DNA of 57,413 nt from Mycobacterium sp. 852014-52450_SCH5900713 (GTDB lineage Bacteria > Actinomycetota > Actinomycetes > Mycobacteriales > Mycobacteriaceae): contig NZ_LZIL01000057.1 in NCBI RefSeq assembly GCF_001667075.1, positions 1 to 57,413 on the forward strand, in the 5' to 3' direction. Made by a program: the position numbers and the translations under genes. Shown here piece after piece: positions 29,225 to 38,264 of the stretch. Each line of letters begins with the position of its first letter. Positions within the stretch are counted from its first letter, which is position 1. The notes below the pieces were generated by a model. The model did not search any database and was not told where the DNA came from. It was given only the letters and a program-made list of their open reading frames with translations.

Positions 29225-30357
29225 CAGTGGTCACCCTCCATTTGCCCCATATTCCATGGGTCGGTGCGAATGGTGCATACCCGCACCGGCAGCGCGGCAC
29301 CAAAACGGGACCGCAACAGGTCGGCGGCCTGGTGGCACCACGGAAATTCACTCGCCCAGTGCGCCACGTCGATCAGTGCCACGCCGGAGGCCCGGCGATG
29401 CTCGTCGGCCGGATGGTGCCGCAGGTCGGCCGTCACGTAGGCCTGCACACCCGCGCCGGCCGCGGCATCGAGCAGCGAGTCCCCGGCGCCGCCGCAAACG
29501 GCGACCCGGGATACCGGCAGGTCGGGATCGCCGGCCGCGCGCACGCCCCACGCCGTGCGCGGCAGGGCGGCTTCGACGCGGGCCACGAAGTCGCGCAGCG
29601 GTTCGGCCCGGGGCAGGGCGCCGATGCGGCCCAACCCGGCGTCACCGGGCGGGGGCAGCAACGCGAAGACGTCGAACGCGGGCTCCTCGTAGGGGTGGGC
29701 GGCGCGCATGGCCGCCAGCACGGCGGCCCGGATCCCAGCGGGCGCGACGACCTCGAACCGGTCCTCGGCCACCTTCTCGACGGCTCCGACGCTGCCCACC
29801 GCCGGCGACGCCCCTTCGTGCGGCAGGAACTGCCCGATGCCGCTGACGCTCCAGCTGCAGTGCGAATAGTCGCCGATGTGCCCGGCGCCCGCCTCGAACA
29901 CCGCCGCCCGCACCGCCTCCGCGTTGTCACGCGGCACATAGATGACCCACTTGTCCAGGTCGGGAGCGGCCGTTCGCGGCTCCAGGGCAGCTTCGACGGT
30001 GAGGCCGAGGGCCTGGGCCAGCGCATCGGACACGCCCGGTGAGGCCGAGTCGGCGTTGGTGTGCGCGGTGAACAGCGAACGCCCCGTTCGGATCAGGCGG
30101 TGTACCAGCGCGCCCTTGGGCGTGCTGGCCGCCACGGTGTCGACCCCGCGCAGCAGCAAGGGGTGATGGGCCAGCAGCAGGTCGCCCGCCGGAACTTCGT
30201 CGACGACCGCGGCCGTCGCGTCCACCGCGACGGTCACCGACTCGATCGCATCGTCGGGGTCGCCGCACACCAGGCCCACCGAGTCCCACGATTCGGCGAG
30301 CCGCGGCGGGTAGGCCTCGTCCAGCACGTCGATGACGTCGGCCAGCCGCACGCTCAC
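29224..30357 (-). CDS. NIF3/GTP cyclohydrolase-1 type 2-like metal-binding protein (Rv2230c-like)
   Basis: 377 aa. The GTG start overlaps the cobC stop. The N-terminal dinuclear metal site is marked by LLAHHPLLLRG and AHTNADSA. A PII-like insert domain occupies about residues 130-230, and the C-terminal part contains VTADLRHHPADEH and DVAHWASE with further metal ligands. The biochemical function of NIF3 proteins is unsettled. Confidence 0.92.
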   Translation of the reverse strand: MSVRLADVIDVLDEAYPPRLAESWDSVGLVCGDPDDAIESVTVAVDATAAVVDEVPAGDLLLAHHPLLLRGVDTVAASTPKGALVHRLIRTGRSLFTAHTNADSASPGVSDALAQALGLTVEAALEPRTAAPDLDKWVIYVPRDNAEAVRAAVFEAGAGHIGDYSHCSWSVSGIGQFLPHEGASPAVGSVGAVEKVAEDRFEVVAPAGIRAAVLAAMRAAHPYEEPAFDVFALLPPPGDAGLGRIGALPRAEPLRDFVARVEAALPRTAWGVRAAGDPDLPVSRVAVCGGAGDSLLDAAAGAGVQAYVTADLRHHPADEHRRASGVALIDVAHWASEFPWCHQAADLLRSRFGAALPVRVCTIRTDPWNMGQMEGDH

Positions 30358-31382
30358 CGGCGCACCTCCGCGATGGCCGCAACCAGCAGCGGCCACTCCC
30401 GGCGCACCGTGGCCCGCAGGTAACGCTCGTCCAAGCCGACGAACGTATCACAGCGACGGATGGCAATCCCCCTGTCCTGCAACTTCTTTCGAATATCAAC
30501 GGCGTCCGCCCCGCGGAACAGCACGAACGGCGCGCGGCCGTCGACCACCTCGGCGCCCACCGACGTCAGGCCGGCCACCATCTCGGCGCGCAACTCCGCC
30601 AGGCGGATGGCACCGGCCGCCGCCTCCGCGACGGCCTGCCGGCCGCAACACGCCGCGATGGCCGCCAGTTGCAGTGTCCCCACCGGCCAATGGGCACGCT
30701 GAGAGGTCAACCGGGCCAGCATTTCCGGGGAGCCCAGGGCGTAGCCCACCCGCAATCCCGCCAGCGCCCACGTCTTGGTCAGGCTGCGCAGCACCAGCAC
30801 GTCGGGCAGCGAGTCAGCGGCCAGCGACTCCGGTTCGCCCGGGATCGAATCGGCGAACGCCTCGTCGACCACCAGGATCCGGCCCGGCCTGCGCAACGCG
30901 AGCAGCTGCTCGCGGGTGTGCAGCACCGAGGTGGGGTTGGTGGGGTTGCCCACCACGACCAGGTCGGCGTCGTCGGGAACGGTCACAGCGTCCAGGCCGA
31001 AGGGCGGATCGAGCACCACGTGGTGCACGGCCACCCCGGCCGCGCTGAGCGCGTCCGCCGGCTCGGTGAACGAGGGTGCGACGATCGCCGCCCGCGCCGG
31101 ACGCAGGTTGCTCAGCAACGCGAACCCCTCCGCGGCCCCGGCCAGCGGCAGCACCTCGTCGCGGTGTCGCCCGTGCCGCTCCGCGACCGCGTCCTGCGCC
31201 GAGCGCACGTCTTGGGCGCTCGGGTAGCGCCCAAGATCGGGCAGCCGCGCGGCCAGCCGCCGCAGCAGCCACTCGGGCGGTTGCGCGTGACGGACGTTGA
31301 CGGCGAAATCCAGCATCCCGGGTGCGACGGCCTGATCACCGTGATAGCGGGTCGCAGGCGGGCTCATGTTCAGACTCGCCAT
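30354..31382 (-). CDS. cobC: PLP-dependent threonine-phosphate decarboxylase-like CobC
   Basis: 342 aa, fold-type I aminotransferase superfamily. The PLP lysine is in LRSLTKTWALAGLRVGY, and NPTNPTS and VVDEAFAD complete the cofactor pocket. Probable role: making aminopropanol phosphate for the cobalamin nucleotide loop. The start is uncertain (MASLN versus MSPP five codons later). The gene is divergent from ptkA with an 81-bp gap. Confidence 0.9.
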   Translation of the reverse strand: MASLNMSPPATRYHGDQAVAPGMLDFAVNVRHAQPPEWLLRRLAARLPDLGRYPSAQDVRSAQDAVAERHGRHRDEVLPLAGAAEGFALLSNLRPARAAIVAPSFTEPADALSAAGVAVHHVVLDPPFGLDAVTVPDDADLVVVGNPTNPTSVLHTREQLLALRRPGRILVVDEAFADSIPGEPESLAADSLPDVLVLRSLTKTWALAGLRVGYALGSPEMLARLTSQRAHWPVGTLQLAAIAACCGRQAVAEAAAGAIRLAELRAEMVAGLTSVGAEVVDGRAPFVLFRGADAVDIRKKLQDRGIAIRRCDTFVGLDERYLRATVRREWPLLVAAIAEVRR

Positions 31383-31463
31383 CCGAGAAACACTAGTGGG
31401 CCGTTTGGGCGGGTGGGAGCGACACCGTCACACCCGGACGCGACCATCGAGGACAATGGTGAG

Positions 31464-32147
31464 GTGACAGGCACAACGTCCACCGATCGTCCGTCGCCGG
31501 GCCGCACCACCGAGCTGGTGATCTTCGACCTCGACGGCACCCTCACCGACTCCGCGGAGGGCATCGTGGCCAGCTTCCTGCATGCGCTCGAGCACGTCGG
31601 CGTCGCGGTGCCCGACGGCGACCTGGTGGCACAGATCGTGGGCCCGCCGATGGACGACACCTTCCGGTCCATGCTGGGCGAGGACGCCGAGCGGGCGATC
31701 ACCGCCTTCCGCGCCGAATACGGCAGCCGGGGCTGGGCGATGAACACGCCGTTCGACGGCATCGAGCCGCTGCTGGCCGATCTGAGCGCCGCCGGCGTCC
31801 GGCTCGCCGTGGCCACCTCGAAGCTGGAACCGACCGCCCGGCGCATCCTCGCCCATTTCGGGCTCGACCGGCATTTCGAGGTGATCGCCGGGGCCAGCCC
31901 CGACGGCTCCCGCAAGACCAAGGTCGACGTGCTGGCGCACGCGTTGGAGCAGCTGCAGCCGCTGCCCGAGCGGGTGCTCATGGTCGGCGACCGCAGCCAC
32001 GACGTGCACGGCGCGGCCGCGCACGGCATCGACACGGTGGTGGTGGGCTGGGGCTACGGGCGGGACGATTTCGCCGACGGGTTCAGCGTCACCGGCGTGA
32101 CGCACGCCGCGACCATCGACGAGCTGCGGGCGGCGCTCGGTGTCTGA
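31464..32147 (+). CDS. ptkA: HAD-like tyrosine kinase PtkA
   Basis: 227 aa HAD-fold protein with FDLDGTLTDS (nucleophile D22, D24) and GDRSHDVHGA in motif IV. The M. tuberculosis orthologue phosphorylates PtpA and autophosphorylates on tyrosine. The present N-terminus (GTG) is about 60 residues shorter than the M. tuberculosis protein; the missing part there is a disordered arm. It overlaps ptpA by 8 bp. Confidence 0.93.
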   Translation: MTGTTSTDRPSPGRTTELVIFDLDGTLTDSAEGIVASFLHALEHVGVAVPDGDLVAQIVGPPMDDTFRSMLGEDAERAITAFRAEYGSRGWAMNTPFDGIEPLLADLSAAGVRLAVATSKLEPTARRILAHFGLDRHFEVIAGASPDGSRKTKVDVLAHALEQLQPLPERVLMVGDRSHDVHGAAAHGIDTVVVGWGYGRDDFADGFSVTGVTHAATIDELRAALGV

Positions 32148-32631
32148 ACCACTGCACGTCACCTTCGTCTGCACGGGGAACATCTGCCGGTCGGTGATGG
32201 CCGAGAAGATGTTCGCCGACCAGCTGCGCCGCCGCGGCCTGGCCGACGCCGTTCGGGTGACCAGCGCGGGCACCGGCAACTGGCACGTCGGCCAGTGCGC
32301 CGACGACCGGGCGACCGATGTGCTGCGCGCCCACGGCTACTCCACCGACCACCGCGCCGCTCAGGTCGACGCCGACCATCTGGCGGCCGACCTGGTGGTG
32401 GCGCTGGGCCGCAACCACCTTCGGATGTTGCGCGAGCTGGGTGTCGACGACGAGCGCGTGCGGATGTTGCGGTCCTTCGACCCGCGTTCGAGCGCCCACG
32501 CCCTCGACGTCGAGGACCCCTACTACGGCGACGCACAGGACTTCGAGGATGTCTTCGCCGTCATCGAGGCCGCGCTGCCCGGCCTGCACGCCTGGGTGGA
32601 CGACCGACTCGGCGGAAACGGATCGTCCTGA
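32140..32631 (+). CDS. ptpA: Low-molecular-weight protein tyrosine phosphatase PtpA
   Basis: 163 aa with a GTG start. The P-loop CTGNICRS carries the nucleophile Cys11 and Arg17. The acid is Asp126 in DPYYG, with Tyr128 and Tyr129 as PtkA phosphorylation sites. In M. tuberculosis it is exported into macrophages to block phagosome acidification. It overlaps ptkA and, by one base, the SURF1 gene. Confidence 0.97.
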   Translation: MSEPLHVTFVCTGNICRSVMAEKMFADQLRRRGLADAVRVTSAGTGNWHVGQCADDRATDVLRAHGYSTDHRAAQVDADHLAADLVVALGRNHLRMLRELGVDDERVRMLRSFDPRSSAHALDVEDPYYGDAQDFEDVFAVIEAALPGLHAWVDDRLGGNGSS

Positions 32632-33476
32632 TGCCGAGGGTGATGCGCCGGCTGACGTTCCTGCTGCGACCCGGCTGGATCGCGCTGGCACTGGTGGTCA
32701 TCGCCTTCACTTACCTGTGCTTCACGGTGCTGGCGCCCTGGCAGCTCGGCAAGCACAACCGGACGTCGCGGGAGAACCGGCAGATCGAGTATTCCCTCAA
32801 CACCGGGCCCGTTCCTGTTAAAACACTGCTGCCGCAACAGGATTCGTCGGCACCGAACGCGCAATGGCGCCGCGTGACGGCCACCGGGCACTACCTGCCC
32901 GACGTCCAGGTGCTCGCCCGGTTGCGGGTGATCGAGGGCAAGCCGGCGTTCGAGGTGCTGGCACCGTTCGTCGTCGACGCCGGACCCACCGTGCTCGTGG
33001 ATCGGGGCTACGTGCGGCCCGAACAGGGATCCCACGTGCCGCCGATCCCCCGCCCGCCCCAGGACACGGTCACCATCACCGCGCGGCTGCGCGACTCCGA
33101 GGCCATCGCGCCGGGCAAAGACCCCTTCGCCCAAGACGGTGTGCAGCAGGTGTACTCGATCAGCACCGAACAGGTCGCGGCGCTGACCAAGGTCCCGCTG
33201 GCGGGCTCGTATCTTCAGTTGACCGAGGACCAGCCCGGCGGACTCGGCGTGATCGGCGTGCCGCACCTGGACGCCGGCCCCTTCCTGTCCTACGGCATCC
33301 AGTGGATTTCCTTCGGCATCGTCGCGCCACTCGGGTTGGGCTACTTCGCATATTCCGAGATCCGCGCGCGCCGCCGGGAAAAGGAACAGCAATCCGCGGC
33401 CGACGCGGCGCCGGCTTCGGAAGCCCCGACGACCGTGGAGGCGAAACTCGCCGACCGCTACGGCCGCCGCAGGTAA
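32631..33476 (+). CDS. SURF1-family membrane protein (Rv2235-like)
   Basis: 281 aa, ATG overlapping the ptpA stop (TGATG). The two-helix SURF1 layout is seen: TM1 about residues 17-36 and TM2 about 221-240, enclosing an external loop with the RGYVRPEQG segment. The first helix ends in PWQLGKHNRTS, the conserved WQ motif. SURF1 assists haem-a insertion in cytochrome aa3 oxidase. The cytosolic tail is charged and acidic/basic. Confidence 0.92.
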   Translation: MPRVMRRLTFLLRPGWIALALVVIAFTYLCFTVLAPWQLGKHNRTSRENRQIEYSLNTGPVPVKTLLPQQDSSAPNAQWRRVTATGHYLPDVQVLARLRVIEGKPAFEVLAPFVVDAGPTVLVDRGYVRPEQGSHVPPIPRPPQDTVTITARLRDSEAIAPGKDPFAQDGVQQVYSISTEQVAALTKVPLAGSYLQLTEDQPGGLGVIGVPHLDAGPFLSYGIQWISFGIVAPLGLGYFAYSEIRARRREKEQQSAADAAPASEAPTTVEAKLADRYGRRR

Positions 33477-34402
33477 CAGAGCAGCACCGCCAGCAGTGCG
33501 GCACCCGCTTGCGCCGTCCGCGAGAGCGCCACCGCACGGCGCAGGTCGGCCACCGTCGGCTCGTGGCCGTCGCCCAGGGTCGGCCGGATTTGCAACTCGT
33601 GGCGGTACTGGGTGGGCCCGCCGAGTCGCACCCCCAGCGCCCCGGCGAAGGACGCCTCGACGACACCGGCGTTGGGGCTGGGGTGACGGGCGGCATCACG
33701 GCGCCAGGCCCGCACCGCGCCCGACGGCGACCCGCCGACGAAAGGCGCGAACATCACCACCAGCGCCGCCGTCGCCCGCGCGCCGGCGTAGTTGGCTACA
33801 TCATCCAATCTCGCTGCGGCCCACCCGAATCGGGCGTAGCGCGCCGATCGGTAACCGATCATCGAGTCCAGCGTGTTGACGGCGCGGTACGCCAGCACCG
33901 CGGGCACCCCGCCCATTGCCGCGCACAGCAGCGGCGCCACCTGGGCGTCGGATGTGTTCTCCGCGACCGATTCCAGCGACGCCCGCGTCAGGCCGGCACC
34001 GTCCAGCCGGGCCGGGTCGCGCCCGCACAGCGACGGCAGCAGCCGGCGCGCGGCCTCGATGTCCGCCCGCTCCAGCAGTTCCGACATCGCCATGCCGGTG
34101 CGCGCCAACGATGTTCCGCCCACCGATACCCAGGTGGCCGCTGCGGTGGCGGCGATCGACCACGGCGGGCCAGCGCGGTCGGCGGTCCGTTGCAGCGCGG
34201 CGCCGAGCACGCTGACGGCCCCGACCAGCACGCCGACGTGCACCAGCCCCGCGACCCTGCTGTCGCGGTAGGTCATCTTCTCCAACCCGGCGGCGGCCCG
34301 CCCGACGGCCGCGACCGGATGCCCCCGCGCCGGGTCGCCGAGCGCGACGTCGGCCAGGTAGCCGGCCAGCACGCCGGCCAGCCGGGTCCGCGTCGCCAAC
34401 AC
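33458..34402 (-). CDS. cobD: Adenosylcobinamide-phosphate synthase CobD/CbiB
   Basis: 314 aa multi-pass membrane protein that attaches aminopropanol phosphate to adenosylcobyric acid. Conserved segments are LGDPARGHPVAAVGR, ASLESVAENTSDAQVAPLL, VNTLDSMIGYRS and HPSPNAGVVEASFAGALGVRLGG. GTG start. It is convergent with the SURF1 gene and overlaps its 3' end by 19 bp. Pairs functionally with the cobC and RNase H/phosphatase genes. Confidence 0.95.
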   Translation of the reverse strand: MLATRTRLAGVLAGYLADVALGDPARGHPVAAVGRAAAGLEKMTYRDSRVAGLVHVGVLVGAVSVLGAALQRTADRAGPPWSIAATAAATWVSVGGTSLARTGMAMSELLERADIEAARRLLPSLCGRDPARLDGAGLTRASLESVAENTSDAQVAPLLCAAMGGVPAVLAYRAVNTLDSMIGYRSARYARFGWAAARLDDVANYAGARATAALVVMFAPFVGGSPSGAVRAWRRDAARHPSPNAGVVEASFAGALGVRLGGPTQYRHELQIRPTLGDGHEPTVADLRRAVALSRTAQAGAALLAVLLCYLRRP

Positions 34403-34448
34403 CCTGGCAGCGTCTCACACGAGGCGCCGGCCAGACGATCAGCGCGGC

Positions 34449-34505
34449 CTACGCCATCGCGAAGATTGCCGCGACGATCACCGCGGCGATCAGCACGACG
34501 ATCAC
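34449..34505 (-). other. 18-residue hydrophobic peptide frame with an in-frame stop after its ATG
   Basis: On the minus strand, GTG begins an 18-aa wholly hydrophobic stretch (VIVVLIAAVIVAAIFAMA) and then TAG. Just upstream in the same frame are ATG-TGA-TGG, so a single stop separates a natural ATG from the rest. It may be a decayed mini membrane-protein gene or chance. It lies in the 267-bp cobD/MpaB-like gene gap, which otherwise shows nothing clear. Confidence 0.2.
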
Positions 34506-34669
34506 CCATCACATCAGTAGGGATGATTCGAGGGCGCCCGTCGACATGGCCGCCCGTTGGCGCGGCGACCCGGAAGCCGGGACGCCGAATTGGGTACTCA
34601 TCTGCCCAGATGTGCCCGTTTTCGGCCGGTTCTAACGTCTCGGCCGCGGTACGTGGTTCACTCGACGGC

Positions 34670-35500
34670 ATGGCGTCGTCCGCGATGAAGCGGCCCGCGA
34701 CCCGGGTCGCCGACCTGTTGAACCCGGCGGCACTGCTGCTCCCGGCCGCGAACGTAATCATGCAGTTGTCCCTGCCCGGCGTCGGGTACGGCGTGCTGGA
34801 AAGCCCGGTGGACAGCGGCAACGTCTACAAGCATCCGTTCAAGCGGGCGCGCACCACCGGCACCTACCTCGCGGTCGCCACCATCGGCACCGAGTCCGAC
34901 CGCGCGTTGATCCGCGGCGCCGTGGACATCGCACACCGGCAGGTCCGATCCATGTCGTCAAGCCCGGTGTCCTACAACGCTTTCGACCCTAAGCTGCAGT
35001 TGTGGGTGGCGTCGTGCCTGTACCGCTATTTCGTCGATCAGCACGAGTTTCTGCACGGCCCGCTCGACGACGACGCCGCCGACGCGGTTTACGTCGACGC
35101 CAAGCGCCTGGGCACCACGCTGCAGGTGCCCGAGCGCATGTGGCCGCCGGACCGGGCGGCGTTCGACGCGTATTGGAAAAGCTCGCTCGACGAGCTGCGC
35201 ATCGACCCTCCGGTACGAGAGCATCTGCGCGGCGTGGCGGCGCTGGCGTTCCTGCCGTGGCCGTTGCGCGTCTTGGCCGGCCCGTTCAACCTGTTTGCGA
35301 CGACGGGGTTTCTGGCTCCGGAGTTTCGCGCGCTGATGCGGCTGGACTGGTCGCGGGGCCGGCAGCGCCGGTTCGAGTGGCTGCTGTCCACGCTGCGGCT
35401 GGCAGACCTCTTCCTGCCGCACGGGGTCTGGCTCCTCGGATACCAGATCTACCTGTGGGACATGCGATTTCGTGTGCGGCGGGGTTGGCGGATCGTCTAA
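34670..35500 (+). CDS. Oxygenase MpaB-like DUF2236 protein (Rv2237-like)
   Basis: 276 aa, mostly helical. The N-terminus has PGVGYGVLES and the DYVYVDAKRLG-like region reads DAVYVDAKRLG. A conserved histidine/arginine pattern (PFKRARTT, QHEFLHG) fits the MpaB/latex-clearing (Lcp) haem-oxygenase superfamily. Enzymatic role in mycobacteria unknown. Later ATG (34688) is an alternative start. Confidence 0.8.
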   Translation: MASSAMKRPATRVADLLNPAALLLPAANVIMQLSLPGVGYGVLESPVDSGNVYKHPFKRARTTGTYLAVATIGTESDRALIRGAVDIAHRQVRSMSSSPVSYNAFDPKLQLWVASCLYRYFVDQHEFLHGPLDDDAADAVYVDAKRLGTTLQVPERMWPPDRAAFDAYWKSSLDELRIDPPVREHLRGVAALAFLPWPLRVLAGPFNLFATTGFLAPEFRALMRLDWSRGRQRRFEWLLSTLRLADLFLPHGVWLLGYQIYLWDMRFRVRRGWRIV

Positions 35501-36633
35501 GCCCGCACCGTCGCGAAGAACGCGCGGACGTCGTCGACGAACAGCTCCGGTTGTTCGAACGCGGCGAAGTGCCCGCCGCGCTCCATCGTCGTCCAGTGCG
35601 TGATGTTGTAGACCGGCTCGCACCAGCTTCTAGGCGCCTTCAGCAGCTCGCCCGGGAAAGCCGCTACGCCCGTGGGCATTTCGACGCGATCCAGCTGCCC
35701 CCACACCCGGAAGCTCTCCCAGTACAGACGGGCCGATGACGCGCCGGTATTGGTCACCCAATAGACCATCACGTTGTCCAGCAGCTCGTCACGGGTGAAC
35801 ACATTCTCCGGATGGCCGCCGCAATCGGCCCACGCCCAGAACTTCTCGACGATCCACGCCAACTGCCCCACCGGCGAATCGGCCAACCCGTAACCCAGCG
35901 TCTGCGGCCGGGTGGACTGCTGGTTGGAATAGCCGGTGCCCCACTTGCGGTGCTCGGCCAGTGCGGCCATTGCCCGCTGCTCCTCTTCGGTCGGGTTCTT
36001 CAGCGACTCCGGCGTGGGCCGACCGATCGGCATGTTGAGGTGGATGCCCGCGCAGTGGCCGCCGTTTCGGCCGATCTGCGTGGTCACGGCGGCGCCCCAG
36101 TCGCCGCCCTGCGCGCCGTAGCGGTCATAGCCCAGGCGCAGCATCAACGTCTCCCAGGCCTCGGCGATCTTCTCCACGCCCCAGCCCGTGCGCGTCGGCT
36201 TGCCGGAGAACCCATATCCGGGCAGCGACGGGCAGACCACGTGGAAGGCGTCCTCGGCGCGCCCGGACGCCGGGTTGGTCAGCGGCTCGATCACCTTGTG
36301 GAACTCCACGATCGAGCCGGGCCAGCCGTGGGTGATCAGCAGCGGGAACGCGTCGTCGTGCGGGGAGCGCTGGTGGATGAAATGGATGTCGAGCCCGTCG
36401 ATTTCGGTGATGAACTGGTCGAAGCGGTTCAGCGCCGCCTCGCGTGACCGCCAGTCGTATTCGTCGGCCCAATACCCGGCCAGGTCGCGGGTGTAGGCCA
36501 GCGGTATGCCCTGGCTCCAGTCGTCCACGCATTCGGCTTCCGGCCAGCGGGTGCGGGCCAGCCGCGATTGCAGGTCTTCCAGGAGGTCGTCGGGGACGTC
36601 GATGCGAAACGGTTCCACGGGTTCGCTATTCAC
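35497..36633 (-). CDS. Epoxide hydrolase, EHN plus alpha/beta-hydrolase
   Basis: 378 aa, GTG start. The N-terminal EHN domain (about 1-110) precedes an alpha/beta-hydrolase core with HGWPGS (oxyanion region) and nucleophile Asp in GAQGGDWGAA. The catalytic His is in RGGHFAAFEQPE, and conserved Tyr residues are present in the lid. It is close to the juvenile-hormone/microsomal-type epoxide hydrolases frequent in mycobacteria. Substrate unknown. It overlaps the end of the MpaB-like gene. Confidence 0.92.
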   Translation of the reverse strand: MNSEPVEPFRIDVPDDLLEDLQSRLARTRWPEAECVDDWSQGIPLAYTRDLAGYWADEYDWRSREAALNRFDQFITEIDGLDIHFIHQRSPHDDAFPLLITHGWPGSIVEFHKVIEPLTNPASGRAEDAFHVVCPSLPGYGFSGKPTRTGWGVEKIAEAWETLMLRLGYDRYGAQGGDWGAAVTTQIGRNGGHCAGIHLNMPIGRPTPESLKNPTEEEQRAMAALAEHRKWGTGYSNQQSTRPQTLGYGLADSPVGQLAWIVEKFWAWADCGGHPENVFTRDELLDNVMVYWVTNTGASSARLYWESFRVWGQLDRVEMPTGVAAFPGELLKAPRSWCEPVYNITHWTTMERGGHFAAFEQPELFVDDVRAFFATVRA

Positions 36634-36706
36634 GCCCCTGAGGCTGCCACACCGGCGCGGGCCACAGAAGTCCATCGACAGCCGAGCCATGTGCCATCAT
36701 TCGGGC

Positions 36707-37987
36707 GTGTCCCTTCGTGCCCGCGCCGCGGCCGCCTGGCACATTCTCGGGCCGGGGTTCGTCACCGGATCGTCTGACGATGACCCCTCGGGCATTCAGA
36801 CCTACAGCCAAACGGGTGCCCAGTTCGGCTATGCCCAGCTGTGGGTCGCCGCATGGACCTACCCGTTCATGGGTGCGATCCAAGAGATTTGCGGACGGAT
36901 CGGCATGGTCACCGGCCGCGGACTGGCGGCGGTGCTGCGCGAGCACTATTCGCGCCGCGTGCTCTACGTGGCCGTGTCGCTACTGCTGGTCGCCAACACC
37001 GTCAATGTCGGGGCTGACCTCGGCGCGATGGCGGCAACCGGTCAGTTGCTCGTTCACGCCCCGTTGTTGGCCTGGTTGGCGGTGATCGTCGGGATTTCGC
37101 TGGCACTACAGATCTCAGTGCCCTACCCGGCCTACGCGCGGTTCCTCAAGTATGTGTGCCTGAGCCTGTTGGCCTACGTCGTAGCAGCGTTCGTCGTCCA
37201 CCATCCGTGGTGGCCCACGGTGGCGCTCAGCGCGTTCACCCCGCACGTCGAATGGTCACGCGACTACGCGCTGAACATCGTGGCGGTGCTGGGGACCACG
37301 ATCACGCCCTACTGCTTTTTCTGGGAGGCTGACCAGGAGGCCGAGGAGGATTTCGCCCGCGGGCGGATGAAGTTCTACGGCAAGGGCGTGCCGGTCGTGC
37401 TCGAAAGCGACATCCGCGGCATGCGCGCCGACACCGCCGTGGGAATGGGCTTCTCGAACATCGTGCAGTTCTTCATCATCCTGACCTGCGCGTCCGTACT
37501 TCACACGGCGGGCGTGACGTCGGTGGACACCCCCGACCAGGCGGCACTGGCCCTGCGGCCGCTGGCCGGCGATCTGACCTATCTGCTCTTCGCGGCCGGG
37601 ATCATCGGCGTCGGCTTCCTGGCCGTGCCCACGCTGAGCGGCTCGGCCTCCTACGCGCTATCGGAAGCGCTGGGCTGGAAAGCGGGCCTGGGTTACACAT
37701 TCCGCGAGGCGCGCGCCTTTTACTTGGTGATCGCCCTGGCGACGCTCGTGGGCGTGGGATTGAACTTCATCGGGATTCCGCCGTTCCGGATGCTCTACTA
37801 CGCGGCCGCGGTCAACGGCGTGCTCGCCCCGCCCCTGATGGCGATGATCACCCTGGTCGGCAACAACCGGGCGATCATGGGCCGGCACACCAACAACTGG
37901 TTCGCCAACGTCATGGGGTGGGCGATCGTCGCGATCATGGGCGTGTGCGCCCTGGCCCTGCTCGCTTCGCTGATCGTCGGGCCGTGA
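36707..37987 (+). CDS. Nramp-family (SLC11-like) divalent-metal transporter, divergent motif type
   Basis: About 426 aa, with around 11 transmembrane segments. The start is taken at GTG (VSLRARAAAAW); an ATG six codons earlier is possible. TM1 has DDDPSGI (D26-P27-S28-G29) instead of the canonical DPGN. TM6 has LGTTITPYCFF where Mn/Fe Nramps have a conserved Met-Pro-His; Thr200 and Tyr202 replace Met and His. This points to Mg2+-type (NRMT-like) or other selectivity. Its stop lies 24 bp from the left att repeat. Confidence 0.85.
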   Translation: MSLRARAAAAWHILGPGFVTGSSDDDPSGIQTYSQTGAQFGYAQLWVAAWTYPFMGAIQEICGRIGMVTGRGLAAVLREHYSRRVLYVAVSLLLVANTVNVGADLGAMAATGQLLVHAPLLAWLAVIVGISLALQISVPYPAYARFLKYVCLSLLAYVVAAFVVHHPWWPTVALSAFTPHVEWSRDYALNIVAVLGTTITPYCFFWEADQEAEEDFARGRMKFYGKGVPVVLESDIRGMRADTAVGMGFSNIVQFFIILTCASVLHTAGVTSVDTPDQAALALRPLAGDLTYLLFAAGIIGVGFLAVPTLSGSASYALSEALGWKAGLGYTFREARAFYLVIALATLVGVGLNFIGIPPFRMLYYAAAVNGVLAPPLMAMITLVGNNRAIMGRHTNNWFANVMGWAIVAIMGVCALALLASLIVGP

Positions 37988-38011
37988 GCGGGTGGAAGCC
38001 GACGGGTTCGA

Positions 38012-38056
38012 TGGTGGGCGCGGACGGTATCGAACCGCCGACCGCTGGTGTGTAAA
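38012..38056. repeat. attL: displaced tRNA-Val 3' fragment (45 bp)
   Basis: This is identical over 45 bp to 52924-52968. It begins with TGG (complement of the CCA end) and ends at the anticodon loop (TTTACAC on the minus strand). The flanking bases differ from those at the other copy, which fixes the repeat limits. It is the original chromosomal tRNA 3' end, displaced by integration. Confidence 0.93.
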
Positions 38057-38162
38057 GGGACCGGAACGTGTGCAACCGCGTCCGGCGGTGTCGGATATGT
38101 CCAGCTCAACGGCGGCCCGATTGTTCACCTTGTCCACTGTGTTCACCCGGTTTCGCCGTGTC

Positions 38163-38185
38163 TTGGCAACTTGGCGGCAACACGG
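38163..38185 (+). promoter_or_regulatory. Candidate integrase arm-type sites near attL
   Basis: TTGGCAACTTGG (38163-38174) is followed by GCGGCAACACGG (38174-38185), so GGCAAC repeats at an 11-bp interval, one helical turn. The same two words occur just inside attR in the same orientation. About 107 bp from the att core. Confidence 0.5.
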
Positions 38186-38264
38186 CGTACGGCGTTCGAC
38201 ACTGCGACGGACAGACCAAAACGACACGCCGGAAAGTGTCGGACCCCCGCGCGAGAATGAAGTC

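Noticed and set aside
32864..34669. N-terminal two-thirds of an 878-codon plus-strand frame
   Set aside because: Runs antisense or out of frame through SURF1 and cobD; only its last 276 codons (from 34670) are a real gene.
37992..38264. In-frame extension of the 518-aa protein back through attL
   Set aside because: It would translate the tRNA fragment and arm sites; the ATG at 38265 is a better start.
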